From Pseudomonadota bacterium (GTDB taxonomy: Bacteria > Pseudomonadota > Gammaproteobacteria > Burkholderiales > Thiobacillaceae): 64,000 nt of DNA. Shown one piece after another: positions 22,179 through 31,034 of the stretch. Location of the stretch: assembly GCA_021811235.1 (NCBI GenBank), contig JAJZPG010000008.1, forward strand, positions 51,972-115,971, read 5' to 3'. A program made the position numbers and the translations under genes. Position 1 is the first letter of the stretch; the number at the start of each line of letters is the position of its first letter. The notes below the pieces were generated by a model. The model saw nothing but the letters and a program-made list of their open reading frames with translations, ran no database searches and was not told the DNA's origin.

Positions 22179-22969
22179 CGTCTCCCGAGCTCGCCGCCCA
22201 TCCGCTGACCCAGGTCGCCCGCGTGCTGACCTGGGGCGCGCTCGGCCTGCTCGCCTACGGCGCGGCCAGCTGGGTGGTGGCGCAGCCGTGGTTCGCGCTC
22301 ACCACGCTGGAGGTGAAGACCCCGGTGGCGCACGTCACCGAGGCGCAGATCCGGCTGGTCGCCGAGCGCCAGGTGCGCGGCACCTTCTTTACCGTCGACC
22401 TCGAACGCGTGCGCGAGAGCCTGGAAAAGCTGCCGTGGGTGCGCGAGGCGCGGGTCGAGCGGCGCTGGCCCGACACCCTGGTGGTGTCGCTCGCCGAGCA
22501 CGTGCCGCTGGCGCGCTGGAACGACGACGCGCTGGTGGACAAGACGGGCGAGGTGTTCGTCGCTGCGGCCTCAGGCAAGCTGCCGCGGCTGCTGGGGCCC
22601 GAAGACAGCGCGGCCGAAGTGGTGGCCGCCTACCGGCGTCACCAGGCCGCGCTCGCGCCGCTCGGCATGCGCATCGAGGAACTGCGGCTGACACCGCGCC
22701 GTGCCTGGCGCATGCGGCTCGACACCGGCATGACGCTCGCGCTCGGACGCGACAGGACCGACGCGCGGCTGGCGCGCTTCGTCGAACTCTATCCGCGCCT
22801 GTTCGGCGCGCGCCCGGCAGACGACGGCGAGGTCGTCGCCGCGGTCGCCCCCGTCACGGTCGACCTCCGTTATCCGGACGGCTTTGCCGTCCGCATGCCC
22901 GACAACCGCATGCCGGCCAGCTTTGAAACGCAGGCGCCGGCCGCCCCCAGCAAACCGAGTACAACATGA
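22175..22969 (+). CDS. ftsQ: Cell division protein FtsQ
   Basis: GTG start overlapping ddl stop; one TM, POTRA ([61 protein letters not shown]). Confidence 0.92.
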   Translation: MTSPELAAHPLTQVARVLTWGALGLLAYGAASWVVAQPWFALTTLEVKTPVAHVTEAQIRLVAERQVRGTFFTVDLERVRESLEKLPWVREARVERRWPDTLVVSLAEHVPLARWNDDALVDKTGEVFVAAASGKLPRLLGPEDSAAEVVAAYRRHQAALAPLGMRIEELRLTPRRAWRMRLDTGMTLALGRDRTDARLARFVELYPRLFGARPADDGEVVAAVAPVTVDLRYPDGFAVRMPDNRMPASFETQAPAAPSKPSTT

Positions 22970-22981
22970 GTGCCATGCAAC

Positions 22982-24217
22982 ATGAGTAAGCCAAGAGACC
23001 CCAAAAACCTGGTCGTCGGTCTCGACATCGGAACCTCCAAGATCGTCTGCATCGTCGCCGAAATCAACGACGAAGGCACGCTCGACATCATCGGCATGGG
23101 CACGCATCCCTCGCGCGGCCTGCGCCGCGGCGTGGTGGTCAACATCGAGGCCACGGTCAACGCCATCCAGCGCGCGCTGGAAGAGGCCGAGCTGATGGCC
23201 GACTGCAAGATCCGCGAGGTGTATACCGGCATCGCCGGCAGCCACATCAAGAGCTTCAACTCGCACGGCATGTTCGCCATCAAGGACAAGGAAATCAGCC
23301 AGATGGACGTCGACCGCGTGGTGGAGACCGCGCGTGCGGTCAACATCCCGACCGACCAGCAGATCCTGCACACCATTCCGCAGGAGTTCATCGTCGACGG
23401 CCAGGAGGACGTGCGCGACCCGCTCGGCATGAGCGCGGTGCGCCTGGAAGTGAAGGTGCACATCGTCACCGGCGCGGTGTCGGCGGCGCAGAACATCATC
23501 AAGTGCGTGCGCCGCTGCGGGCTCGAGGTCGGCGACCTGGTGCTGCAGCCGCTCGCCTCGGCGATGGCGGTGCTCACCGAGGACGAGAAGGAGCTCGGCG
23601 TGTGCCTGGTCGACATCGGCGGCGGCACCACCGACATCGCCGTGTTCACCGGCGGCGCGATCCGCCACACCGCGGTGATTCCGGTGGCGGGCGACCAGGT
23701 CAACAACGACATCGCGGTGGCGCTGCGCACCCCGCCGAAGGAAGCCGAGGACATCAAGATCCAGTACGGCTGCGCGTTGCGCCAACTGGCCGACGCCCGC
23801 GACATGATCGAAGTGCCCGGCATCGGCGACCGTCCGCCACGCACGCTGTCGAGGCAGACGCTGGCCGAATTCATCGAGCCGCGCATGGAGGAACTGTATT
23901 CGCTGGTGCAGGCCGAACTGCGCCGCAGCGGATTCGAGGAACTGCTGTCGTCCGGCATCGTCATCACCGGCGGCTCGGCGGCGATGCAGGGCATGGTCGA
24001 ACTCGGCGAGGAAGTCTTCCACATGCCGGTGCGTCTCGGCTGGCCGCGTTACGAAGGGGGGCTTGCCGAGGTGATGCACAACCCGCGCTACGCGACCTGC
24101 ATGGGGCTGTTGATGGCCGGCCTGGAAGCGCGCGGGCGCGATGCACCGAAGCTGTCGGGTAGCAGCTTCAAGGACATTCTTGAACGCATGAAGAGCTGGT
24201 TCAAGGGGAATTTCTGA
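22982..24217 (+). CDS. ftsA: Cell division protein FtsA
   Basis: MSKPRDPKNLVVGLDIGTSKIVCIVAEI; actin-fold ATPase motifs. Confidence 0.95.
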   Translation: MSKPRDPKNLVVGLDIGTSKIVCIVAEINDEGTLDIIGMGTHPSRGLRRGVVVNIEATVNAIQRALEEAELMADCKIREVYTGIAGSHIKSFNSHGMFAIKDKEISQMDVDRVVETARAVNIPTDQQILHTIPQEFIVDGQEDVRDPLGMSAVRLEVKVHIVTGAVSAAQNIIKCVRRCGLEVGDLVLQPLASAMAVLTEDEKELGVCLVDIGGGTTDIAVFTGGAIRHTAVIPVAGDQVNNDIAVALRTPPKEAEDIKIQYGCALRQLADARDMIEVPGIGDRPPRTLSRQTLAEFIEPRMEELYSLVQAELRRSGFEELLSSGIVITGGSAAMQGMVELGEEVFHMPVRLGWPRYEGGLAEVMHNPRYATCMGLLMAGLEARGRDAPKLSGSSFKDILERMKSWFKGNF

Positions 24218-24337
24218 CGTTGCCCCGAGCGACGTCGAAACGGAATTTGGCGGTAGTGCCCGATGTGCACGCATCGAGGCAGACACGCCAATGATTTTTG
24301 AGTGTGGTTTTTTGATTGGGCAAAAGAGGAGAGCAAG

Positions 24338-25483
24338 ATGTTTGAACTGATGGATGTGGATACCCAGGATGCGGTGATCAAGGTGATCGGGGTGGGCGGC
24401 TGCGGCGGCAATGCGGTCGATCACATGATCGCCTCGGGCTTGAACGGCGTGGAGTTCATCGCCGTCAACACCGACGCGCAGGCGCTCAAGCGCAACCAGG
24501 CCAGGATCCAGCTGCAGCTGGGCAACGGCGTGACCAAGGGCCTCGGCGCCGGCGCCAACCCCGACGTCGGCCGCGAAGCCGCGCTGGAAGACCGCGAGCG
24601 CATCGCCGAGCTGATCGACGGCGCCGACATGCTGTTCATCACCGCCGGCATGGGCGGCGGCACCGGCACCGGCGCCGCCCCGGTGGTCGCCGAAGTCGCC
24701 AAGGAGCTCGGCATCCTCACCGTCGCGGTCGTCACCAAGCCCTTCATGTTCGAAGGCAAGCGCGTGCGCGCCGCCAACGCCGGCATCGAGGCGCTCTCCC
24801 GCCACGTCGACTCGCTGATCATCATCCCCAACGAAAAACTGATGCAGGTGCTGGGTGACGACGTCTCCATGCTCGACGCCTTCAAGGCCGCCAACAACGT
24901 GCTGCACGGCGCGGTCGGCGGCATCGCCGAGGTCATCAACTGCCCCGGCCTGGTCAACGTCGACTTCGCCGACGTGCGCACCGTGATGAGCGAAATGGGC
25001 ATGGCGATGATGGGCTCGGCCCAGGCCAGCGGCGACAACCGCGCGCGCATCGCCGCCGAACAGGCCGTCGCAAGTCCCTTGTTGGAAGACGTCAACCTCG
25101 CCGGCGCACGTGGCGTGCTGGTCAACATCACCGCCTCGTCCACCGTCAAGATGAAGGAAATCCACGAGGTGATGAACACCATCAAGGCGTTCACCGCGGA
25201 GGAAGCCACCGTCATCGTCGGCCAGGTGCTCGACGACACCATGGAAGACAGCCTGCGCGTCACCATGGTCGCCACAGGCCTCGGCAACCCGGTTGCGCGC
25301 CAGCAGCCCAAGCCGATGCAGATCATCCGCACCGGTACCGACGATGCGCCGATGATGGTGGGCGGCAGCGAGGAACTGCCCAGCGTGATGACCAGCCGCC
25401 GCAGCCGCACCATCCAGGCGATGGCCGATTCCGGCATCGATACCCTGGACATCCCGGCCTTCCTGCGCAAGCAGGCGGACTGA
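24338..25483 (+). CDS. ftsZ: Cell division protein FtsZ
   Basis: [46 protein letters not shown]-terminal [11 protein letters not shown]. Confidence 0.97.
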   Translation: MFELMDVDTQDAVIKVIGVGGCGGNAVDHMIASGLNGVEFIAVNTDAQALKRNQARIQLQLGNGVTKGLGAGANPDVGREAALEDRERIAELIDGADMLFITAGMGGGTGTGAAPVVAEVAKELGILTVAVVTKPFMFEGKRVRAANAGIEALSRHVDSLIIIPNEKLMQVLGDDVSMLDAFKAANNVLHGAVGGIAEVINCPGLVNVDFADVRTVMSEMGMAMMGSAQASGDNRARIAAEQAVASPLLEDVNLAGARGVLVNITASSTVKMKEIHEVMNTIKAFTAEEATVIVGQVLDDTMEDSLRVTMVATGLGNPVARQQPKPMQIIRTGTDDAPMMVGGSEELPSVMTSRRSRTIQAMADSGIDTLDIPAFLRKQAD

Positions 25484-25678
25484 GTGTGGTCGTTGCTGCA
25501 TACGATTCCACATGGGCGTCAGCCCATAGTGGATCGGAGTCCTTTAGGGCTTTGGCGGCTTTACAACCACGGTCTGCCCCTTGCGGGTGGAGCGGGTGAA
25601 CCGTTCGAACGGGGGGCGGTCACATCCAGGTCTCCGCACGAATGGCGGCCGGCCCGCGCGACCGGCTAAAATAGCGAC

Positions 25679-26593
25679 ATGATCAAGCAACGCACCCTGA
25701 AAACGCCGGTCAAGGCGACCGGCGTCGGCCTGCATTCCGGCGTCAAGGTCGAGATGACCCTGCGCCCGGCCGGCCCCGACACCGGCATCGTGTTCCGGCG
25801 CATGGACCTCGATCCGCCCGCCGAACTCAAGGCCGACCCCTATCTCGTCACCGACACCCGGCTGTGCTCGATGCTCGAGTCCGGCCCCGCCAAGGTGGCC
25901 ACCGTCGAACACCTGATGTCCGCGCTTGCGGGCCTCGGCATCGACAACCTGCTGGTCGACCTCACCGGCCCCGAAATTCCCATCATGGACGGCTCCGCGG
26001 CGCCGTTCGTGTTCCTGCTGCAGTCCGCCGGCATCGTCGAGCAGGATGCGCTCAAGAAGTACGTTCGCATCACCCGGCCGATCGAAGTGCGCGACGGCGA
26101 CAAGTGGGCGCGCTTCGTGCCGCACGACGGCTTCAAGGTCGAGTTCACCATCGACTTCAAGCATCCCGTGTTCGACCGCAGCGGCAAGACCGTCAGCATC
26201 GACTTCGCCGACAACGCCTACACCAAGGAAGTCGCGCGCGCCCGCACCTTCGGCTTCATGCACGAGGTCGAATACCTGCGCAACCAGGGCCTCGCACTCG
26301 GCGGTTCGCTCGACAACGCCATCGTCATGGACGAATACCGCGTGCTCAATCAGGACGGCCTGCGCTACGACGACGAGTTCGTGAAGCACAAGGTGCTCGA
26401 CGCCATCGGCGACCTCTACCTGCTGGGTCATCCCATCATCGGCGCCTTCGAAGCCTACAAGTCCGGCCACGCGCTCAACAACGCCCTGCTGCGCGAACTG
26501 CTGCAGCACCAGGAGTCGTGGGAGTTCGTCAGCTTCCAGCACGAGGAAGAGGTGCCCCCCGCCTTCGTCCGGCTGCATCCCCTCGCTGCATGA
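25679..26593 (+). CDS. lpxC: UDP-3-O-acyl-N-acetylglucosamine deacetylase
   Basis: [45 protein letters not shown]. Confidence 0.96.
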   Translation: MIKQRTLKTPVKATGVGLHSGVKVEMTLRPAGPDTGIVFRRMDLDPPAELKADPYLVTDTRLCSMLESGPAKVATVEHLMSALAGLGIDNLLVDLTGPEIPIMDGSAAPFVFLLQSAGIVEQDALKKYVRITRPIEVRDGDKWARFVPHDGFKVEFTIDFKHPVFDRSGKTVSIDFADNAYTKEVARARTFGFMHEVEYLRNQGLALGGSLDNAIVMDEYRVLNQDGLRYDDEFVKHKVLDAIGDLYLLGHPIIGAFEAYKSGHALNNALLRELLQHQESWEFVSFQHEEEVPPAFVRLHPLAA

Positions 26594-26772
26594 TCGTCCT
26601 CCGCCTGCTGATCGTCGCCGTGCTCATTGCCGTGGCGGCGCTCGGTCTGGCGTGGCTGTTCACCGGCAACCGTCAATACCTCGCATACATCGGCCGCGTG
26701 CTGCGCTTCGCGCTGGTCGTCGGTCTCATCGCCGCACTGCTCTATGTGGTGGAGCGGGTGGTGTTGCGGTGA
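26590..26772 (+). CDS. Small (60 aa) two-TM hypothetical membrane protein
   Basis: [64 protein letters not shown] overlap with lpxC. Confidence 0.7.
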   Translation: MIVLRLLIVAVLIAVAALGLAWLFTGNRQYLAYIGRVLRFALVVGLIAALLYVVERVVLR

Positions 26773-26836
26773 GTCGCGGATGAACACTTTGTGTCGGGCG
26801 GCATGATCGCGCTCTCCTGACTCATCGGAGGACCCT

Positions 26837-27202
26837 ATGGCCAAGTCCACTGCCACCTACTGGAACGCATTCAGTGCGGAAGCCCAAAAATACTGGACCC
26901 CTATCAAGGGGCTGGAGAGCATGGCCGAGGAACTGACGCTGAGTATCGACGGGGAAACCGGCGAGTACACCCGATTGACCCGTTTTCTTCCGGGCGCGGA
27001 TACGGCGGCCTTCGGCGGCAAGGCGCATCCGTATCCTGAAGAAGTATTCATCGTCAGTGGCCGCCTGTACGACAGTGCGTTTGAAATGTGGCTTGAGACG
27101 GGGCACTACGCCAGCCGACCCCCTGGAGAACGTCATGGGCCGTTCAAGACCGATGTCGGGTGCGTCGTGCTGGAAGTGTCGTTCCCCGGCCGCATTGATT
27201 GA
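26837..27202 (+). CDS. Cupin-domain protein (ChrR-like cupin)
   Basis: TRFLPGADTAAFGGKAHPYPEEVFIVSGRLYD...PPGERHGPFKTDVGC; preceded by ATCGGAGGACCCTATGG. Confidence 0.8.
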   Translation: MAKSTATYWNAFSAEAQKYWTPIKGLESMAEELTLSIDGETGEYTRLTRFLPGADTAAFGGKAHPYPEEVFIVSGRLYDSAFEMWLETGHYASRPPGERHGPFKTDVGCVVLEVSFPGRID

Positions 27203-27300
27203 CGAAAGAATCGCCCGGCCCCGGGCCCGAACGGGCCATGCCCGCACATCACCTTGTCATGGCCTGACGGCACATTCCCCTGACTTTTGTCGGGGGAGTC

Positions 27301-27912
27301 GTGGTCGTGCGCAAATGGATTCGTGTCTTGACGCTGGCGTTCCCACTGGGCGCGGCCTTCCCTTCGATGGCCACGACCATCACGGGCTCGGAGGGTGCGC
27401 TCGCGCCCGCCACTGACTTTACCCTGCCTTACCGCGCCGGCGGCATCTTCGACTTCTCGACGATCGATATTGGCGCGGGCATCACGCTCCGTTTCGATCC
27501 GCAGTGGCAGAACGTGACCTTGCTGTCCCTGGGCGATGTCCTGGTCGCTGGGAAGATCGACGCCACCGGCATCCGACTTTCAATGGAAACGCCGGGGCAG
27601 TTTGCGCTGACGGGCACGATTGTGGCGGACAGCCTTGCGCTGAGGGCGGGCGGCATGCTGCTGGCGGGCGATGTGGCAGTCGGCCCCGGAACGGTCGGCG
27701 CAGGTTCGTGTCTCGGTGTCGCTGGCGGGTGTACGCCTCGGATATCGCTCGAGGACCTCCCGCTTCTCCCGCATGGCGTGTTGTTGCAGCCCAGAGGCGA
27801 CATAAGCCTCGTATCGGGCTGGCGCGTCTTCGCCGTGCCCGAGCCCGCGACGTCATGGTTGTTGGCATTGCTGCTGCCAGCGCTGATGTTTCATGGCCGC
27901 AAACGCACCTGA
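27301..27912 (+). CDS. PEP-CTERM sorting-domain protein
   Basis: Signal-like N-terminus and C-terminal VPEPATSWLLALLLPALMFHGRKRT (VPEP + TM + basic tail). Confidence 0.8.
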   Translation: MVVRKWIRVLTLAFPLGAAFPSMATTITGSEGALAPATDFTLPYRAGGIFDFSTIDIGAGITLRFDPQWQNVTLLSLGDVLVAGKIDATGIRLSMETPGQFALTGTIVADSLALRAGGMLLAGDVAVGPGTVGAGSCLGVAGGCTPRISLEDLPLLPHGVLLQPRGDISLVSGWRVFAVPEPATSWLLALLLPALMFHGRKRT

Positions 27913-28107
27913 GGCCGGGCCCGGATAATCGCACCCAGGGGGCAGGCTTCGGGGCATCGTTGGCAGCGAGCGCTTGCCGCTGGCAAGCGAAAGGCGGGCT
28001 GACACTGCTGCGGGGGCATACGCCATCCGTCCGGGGCTGGCCGTTCGGCCTGCACGACTTCCGGCCATAATGGCACGCATCCCAACGCGTCCCACTCCTG
28101 CCTGCCG

Positions 28108-28968
28108 ATGCGTCGTTCCCGTGTGCTGCTGCTGACGCTGATCGCCCTGATCGCGTTCGCGGCCAACTCCATCCTCTGCCGTCTGGCGTTCGAACGCTCG
28201 GACATCGATGCGGCGAGTTTCACGTCGATCCGTCTGGTTTCGGGCGCGCTTGCCCTGTGGCTGATCGTCGCGCTGCGCCGGGATGTGCGCGGCATCGGCG
28301 GCAGCTGGCCATCTGCGTTTGCGCTGTTCGCCTACGCGGCCGCATTTTCCTTTGCCTATGTGTCGTTGCCGACCGGCGTCGGGGCATTGCTGCTGTTCGG
28401 GGCGGTGCAGGCGACGATGATTTTCGCCGGGCTGCGCGCCGGTGAACGCCTGGGCAGGCGGCAGGGGGCGGGACTGGCGCTGGCCTTGGGCGGACTGGGC
28501 TATCTGCTGATGCCGGGGTTCGCGGCACCAGCACTCGGCGGTTCGCTGCTGATGCTCGCTGCCGGCATCGCATGGGGCGTGTATTCGCTGCGCGGGCGGG
28601 GTACGGCCGATCCGCTCGGCGCGACGGCAGGCAACTTCCTGCGTGCCGTGCCGCTGGCCTTGGGCGCGAGCGTAGCCGCGTTGCCGGGAATGCAGCCCGA
28701 TGTCGCCGGTGCCGGCTATGCGGTGCTGTCGGGCGCGCTGGCTTCCGGTGCGGGCTATGCCGTGTGGTACGCAGCCTTGCGCGGCCTGACCGCCACCCAC
28801 GCGGCGACGGTACAGCTGAGCGTGCCGGTGATCGCGGCGGCGGGCGGCACCGTACTGCTCGGCGAGCCGGTCACACTGAGGCTGGTGTTCGCCTCGATCG
28901 CGATTCTGGGCGGCATTGCGCTGGTGGTGTTCGGCCGTCGGCAAGCCGGCCCTTCGCGCGCGACATAA
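28108..28968 (+). CDS. EamA/DMT family transporter
   Basis: MRRSRVLLLTLIALIAFAANSILCRLAFERSDIDAASFTSIRLVSGALALWLI; ~10 TM. Confidence 0.85.
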   Translation: MRRSRVLLLTLIALIAFAANSILCRLAFERSDIDAASFTSIRLVSGALALWLIVALRRDVRGIGGSWPSAFALFAYAAAFSFAYVSLPTGVGALLLFGAVQATMIFAGLRAGERLGRRQGAGLALALGGLGYLLMPGFAAPALGGSLLMLAAGIAWGVYSLRGRGTADPLGATAGNFLRAVPLALGASVAALPGMQPDVAGAGYAVLSGALASGAGYAVWYAALRGLTATHAATVQLSVPVIAAAGGTVLLGEPVTLRLVFASIAILGGIALVVFGRRQAGPSRAT

Positions 28969-29069
28969 ATCTCTTTCCCTTCCTGCCGTCCCGGATGGCT
29001 ATAAAGATAAGCGGGCGTTCAGCTTCTTCGCCCGATTTGTCTGCGGCTCTGTCTGCCATTGGAGGCCCC

Positions 29070-30983
29070 ATGAAACCCCTGCACCGCATCTGGCTGGTTC
29101 CCCTGCTGTTTCTGCTGCTTCTGCATGGCGTACCGGCGTGGGCGGCCGACAATGACGGCGAGGAGGGGACCACCCCGCCGCGGCTGGGCTTCATCGACGG
29201 TGAGGTGTCGTACTGGCGGCCGGGGGCCGAGGCGTGGGCGCGCGCGCGGGTGAACCTGGCCCTGGCGGAGGGCGATGCGCTCTATACCGGCAACGACGCC
29301 AATTTCGAGGTGCAGTTCGGCAGCCGCAGCTTCGTGCGTGCCGACGAGCACACCCAGCTGTCGCTGCTGCAGCAGGAGGCGCACCGCATCCAGTTCAAGC
29401 TGACCAGCGGCCGGGTGTCGTTCGATATGCGCAGCATCGCGGTGGGCGACGTGGTGGAGGTGAGCACGCCGGACGCGGTGTTCGTGATCGAGCATCCCGG
29501 TTATTACCGGGTGGAGGTGAACAGCCGCGACACCCATTTCATCACCCGGCGCGGCGGCGAGGCGACGGTGATCACCGCCGACGGGCGCTCGTTGAGCATT
29601 TATCCTTCGGAAGACATTGTCGTCACGGCAGGCAATCCGGTGAAAGTGGCCACTTACGCCGCGCCGTCGCCGGACGCCTGGGATCGCTGGAACGACGCGC
29701 GCAGCGACCGCATCGGCGACTCGGTCAGCGCACGCTACCTGCCGCCCGGCGTCTACGGTGCGGAAGAGCTCGACCACTACGGGCACTGGCGGGTGGTGCC
29801 GAGCTACGGCCCGGTGTGGATTCCCTACGGCGTGGGCGCGACCTGGGTGCCCTACAGCAGCGGCTACTGGGTGTGGGATCCCTATTACGAGTGGACCTGG
29901 GTCGACGATGCCCCATGGGGATGGGCGCCTTTCCACTACGGACGATGGGTCTTCATCGACGGTTTCTGGGCGTGGGCGCCGGGGCCGGTGGTGCGGTATC
30001 CGGTGTATGCGCCGGCGCTGGTGGCGTTCATGGTCCGCGACCACGACGTGTCGGTGCGCATCAGCGTCGGCCTGCCGGGCTTGTGGTGGGTGGCGCTCTC
30101 CTGGGGCGAGCCGGTGCTGCCATGGTGGGGGCTGCCCTACCGCCGCTGGCAGCCGTATTGGGGCGGCTGGGGGGGGCCGCGCATCGTCAACAACATCGTG
30201 ATCAACCAGACCACGGTCATCAAGACCCGCGACATCCATTTCCACAACGCCAGCCTGCCGCGCGCCATCCTCACCGTTCCGTCGGACAGGTTCGGGCGGG
30301 AACGGGTGCGCGCCACGGTGGAGAACCGCTACCGTTACACGGAATTCGCGCCGGTAAGCGGCGCACTGCCGGTCAAGCCCTCGCCCGCCAGCCTGTCGGG
30401 CGGGGCACCCAAGGGCGTACAGCCGCCGAAGGGGATCGTCACGCGCCCGGTGGTGTCGACGCGCATGCCGCGTGAACGGGTGCCGGACTGGCAGGGCGAT
30501 GCAGTGCGGCTGCGCACCCGCGAGGTCGGCGAATCGCGGGTCGTGGTGCCGCCGCCACGGCGCGCGGAGGAGGTGCGCACGCTGCAGCGGCCGCCTTTCG
30601 GCGCCGAGGCCGGACCGGAGCGGACGCCGCCGCCGCAGCCGCCGCGCTATGGCGACGTGAAGAAGGCGACCCCGCCGCCGCCGGCGACGCGCAGCCAGGC
30701 CATCCCGCGGGAACAGACCACGGTCCGTAGCCAGACCGTGACGCGCGAGCAGGCTGTCGAGCGCCAGGAAGGGAAGCCGGCGGCCCGCTCCGTGGCGCCG
30801 GGCACGGCCGCTCCGCCAGCCAGCCGCCCGTCCGTGCCCGGTGCGCAGGCTCCTCGTCCGCGCACCGATGCTGCGCCGCAGCGCAGCGAAGCCCGACCGG
30901 ACAGGAAGGAGAGACCGCTACCCGGCCAGCCCGCCAGCCAGACCTACCGCGGGCGCGACCGCGACAACCGGGATGTGCGCTGA
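29070..30983 (+). CDS. FecR-like / DUF6600-type secreted protein with Trp/Tyr-rich domain and Pro/Arg-rich tail
   Basis: Signal peptide MKPLHRIWLVPLLFLLLLHGVPAWA; FecR-like EVSYWRPGAEAWARARVNLALAEGDALYTG; then YGPVWIPYGVGATWVPYSSGYWVWDPYYEWTWVDDAPWGWAPFHYGRWVF. Confidence 0.8.
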   Translation: MKPLHRIWLVPLLFLLLLHGVPAWAADNDGEEGTTPPRLGFIDGEVSYWRPGAEAWARARVNLALAEGDALYTGNDANFEVQFGSRSFVRADEHTQLSLLQQEAHRIQFKLTSGRVSFDMRSIAVGDVVEVSTPDAVFVIEHPGYYRVEVNSRDTHFITRRGGEATVITADGRSLSIYPSEDIVVTAGNPVKVATYAAPSPDAWDRWNDARSDRIGDSVSARYLPPGVYGAEELDHYGHWRVVPSYGPVWIPYGVGATWVPYSSGYWVWDPYYEWTWVDDAPWGWAPFHYGRWVFIDGFWAWAPGPVVRYPVYAPALVAFMVRDHDVSVRISVGLPGLWWVALSWGEPVLPWWGLPYRRWQPYWGGWGGPRIVNNIVINQTTVIKTRDIHFHNASLPRAILTVPSDRFGRERVRATVENRYRYTEFAPVSGALPVKPSPASLSGGAPKGVQPPKGIVTRPVVSTRMPRERVPDWQGDAVRLRTREVGESRVVVPPPRRAEEVRTLQRPPFGAEAGPERTPPPQPPRYGDVKKATPPPPATRSQAIPREQTTVRSQTVTREQAVERQEGKPAARSVAPGTAAPPASRPSVPGAQAPRPRTDAAPQRSEARPDRKERPLPGQPASQTYRGRDRDNRDVR

Positions 30984-31034
30984 GCGGCGCGTAAGGCAAG
31001 CAAAGCGCGCGCGGGCGGACTGCGCTGCGGAAGC

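Noticed and set aside
22571-25513. 980-aa ORF antisense to ftsQ-ftsA-ftsZ
   Set aside because: Artefact of high GC third-position bias; composition (His/Arg/Asp/Gly rich) is typical of antisense frames and the opposite strand has unmistakable genes.
25484-25669. 61-aa ORF immediately after ftsZ
   Set aside because: GTG directly abutting the ftsZ stop, spans hairpin and palindrome, no RBS or recognisable family; treated as noncoding.
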